The translations under genes were made by a program, and so were the position numbers. Below, piece by piece: positions 63,821 through 64,000 of a stretch of DNA of 64,000 nt; the first letter of the stretch is position 1, and each line of letters starts with the position of its first letter. The notes under the pieces are model-generated. The model was not told the origin of the DNA and ran no database searches. It worked only from the letters and a program-made list of their open reading frames with translations. The stretch comes from a virus, in IMG/VR virus record IMGVR_UViG_3300021138_002231, positions 19,936 through 83,935 of that record. The stretch is one strand, 5' to 3'.

Positions 63821-64000
63821 TTACTGAAATCTACATTCGCAAATTTCATGTTTAGTTGACACTTCACCGACACTCACCTGAACTACAAGTAGTTCATGAA
63901 CCTTAGCATCTCCATATCCGTTAATTCCTGCGGAACTCGCAGTATAATTCTTCAAATTTACAGAGGCATTATAGTCTCTGTTTTTCTGTGACCCACAAGA
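63821..64000 (-). CDS. tnpB: TnpB, C-terminal fragment (5' end outside window)
   Basis: Translated from the window edge, the last 59 residues begin SCGSQKNRDYNASVNLKNY. This is the end of the TnpB zinc finger (CG) followed by the third RuvC motif (RDYNAS-x-NLKN). The tail (GYGDAKVHELLVV, then EICECRFQ) is of the IS1341-like kind. It differs from the end of the tnpB at 5685-6902, so this is a second, unrelated insertion element. The stop TAA is at 63821-63823. The rest of the gene lies beyond 64000, so completeness cannot be judged. Confidence 0.8.
   Translation of the reverse strand, partial: SCGSQKNRDYNASVNLKNYTASSAGINGYGDAKVHELLVVQVSVGEVSTKHEICECRFQ

Noticed and set aside
1-64000. Bacterial chromosome origin of the window
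   Set aside because: Housekeeping-like genes are present, but the giant co-oriented tail block, hub-like protein and UvsW-like helicase, together with no ordinary metabolic genes, favour a phage. A prophage cannot be fully excluded.
1-64000. tRNA genes that might explain the CCA-type enzyme
   Set aside because: No cloverleaf-like sequence was recognised in the short intergenic gaps. A dedicated scan was not possible.

Overview
The window looks like part of the genome of a very large tailed phage (jumbo or huge phage class) with AT-rich DNA. The case for a phage rests on four things: about 43 kb of co-oriented, very long tail or adhesin-type genes; a UvsW-like helicase; a baseplate-hub-like protein; and genes packed with 1-4 bp overlaps or gaps of a few tens of bases. 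It carries an unusually large set of host-like genes: gyrase, DnaK, DnaJ, RNase HII, a MerC-like membrane protein, signal peptidase I, two serine proteases and a CCA-adding-type enzyme. Many starts have AAGGAG-type ribosome sites, so the host uses Shine-Dalgarno initiation. I saw no rRNA, tRNA or CRISPR array. The host and exact taxon cannot be read from the sequence.

Layout. 1-7452, plus strand: the C-terminal part of GyrB, complete GyrA, a strong palindromic terminator, two 312-residue virion-like proteins, an IS200/IS605-type tnpB, and a small protein resembling the bifunctional-nuclease (DUF151) fold. 7449-13756, minus strand: an unknown 836-residue protein with a possible PD-(D/E)XK core, then (reading leftwards) a zinc-ribbon protein, DnaK, RNase HII, MerC-like protein and a 139-residue unknown. 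The last four are tightly coupled. 13757-14085 is a small divergent region with a 34-codon plus-strand ORF. 14082-20460, minus strand: the helicase, a proline-rich protein, a holin-like membrane protein, a zinc ribbon, DnaJ, a trypsin-fold protease, signal peptidase I and a subtilisin-like protease. 20520-63645, minus strand: the tail/adhesin block. It holds giant proteins of 2785, 3278, 2342, 1199, 1424 and 1009 residues, several smaller ones, and a CCA-adding/HD protein in the middle. 63646-64000 is the 3' end of a second, different tnpB element, cut by the window edge.

How the parts may work together. The gyrase and helicase would serve replication and recombination of a large genome. DnaK, DnaJ and three proteases of different classes sit beside the giant tail genes, so they may support folding or maturation of those proteins or remodel the host envelope; this is inference. 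The tail proteins combine adhesion and display modules: about 18 Ig-like repeats, PA14, a von Willebrand A-like domain with a MIDAS motif, Asp-box propellers, calcium-loop-like motifs and the 'VLVKNQ...NGIY' tail-fibre module. This suggests a very large host-recognition apparatus.

Most interesting points: the multi-protease and chaperone module; the vWA-like domain inside a tail protein; the duplicated C-terminal motif of the CCA-type enzyme; the possible nuclease core in the 836-residue unknown; two hairpins that overlap ribosome-binding sites; natural substitutions at the quinolone-contact positions of GyrA; and two different TnpB elements, one with an altered zinc finger.
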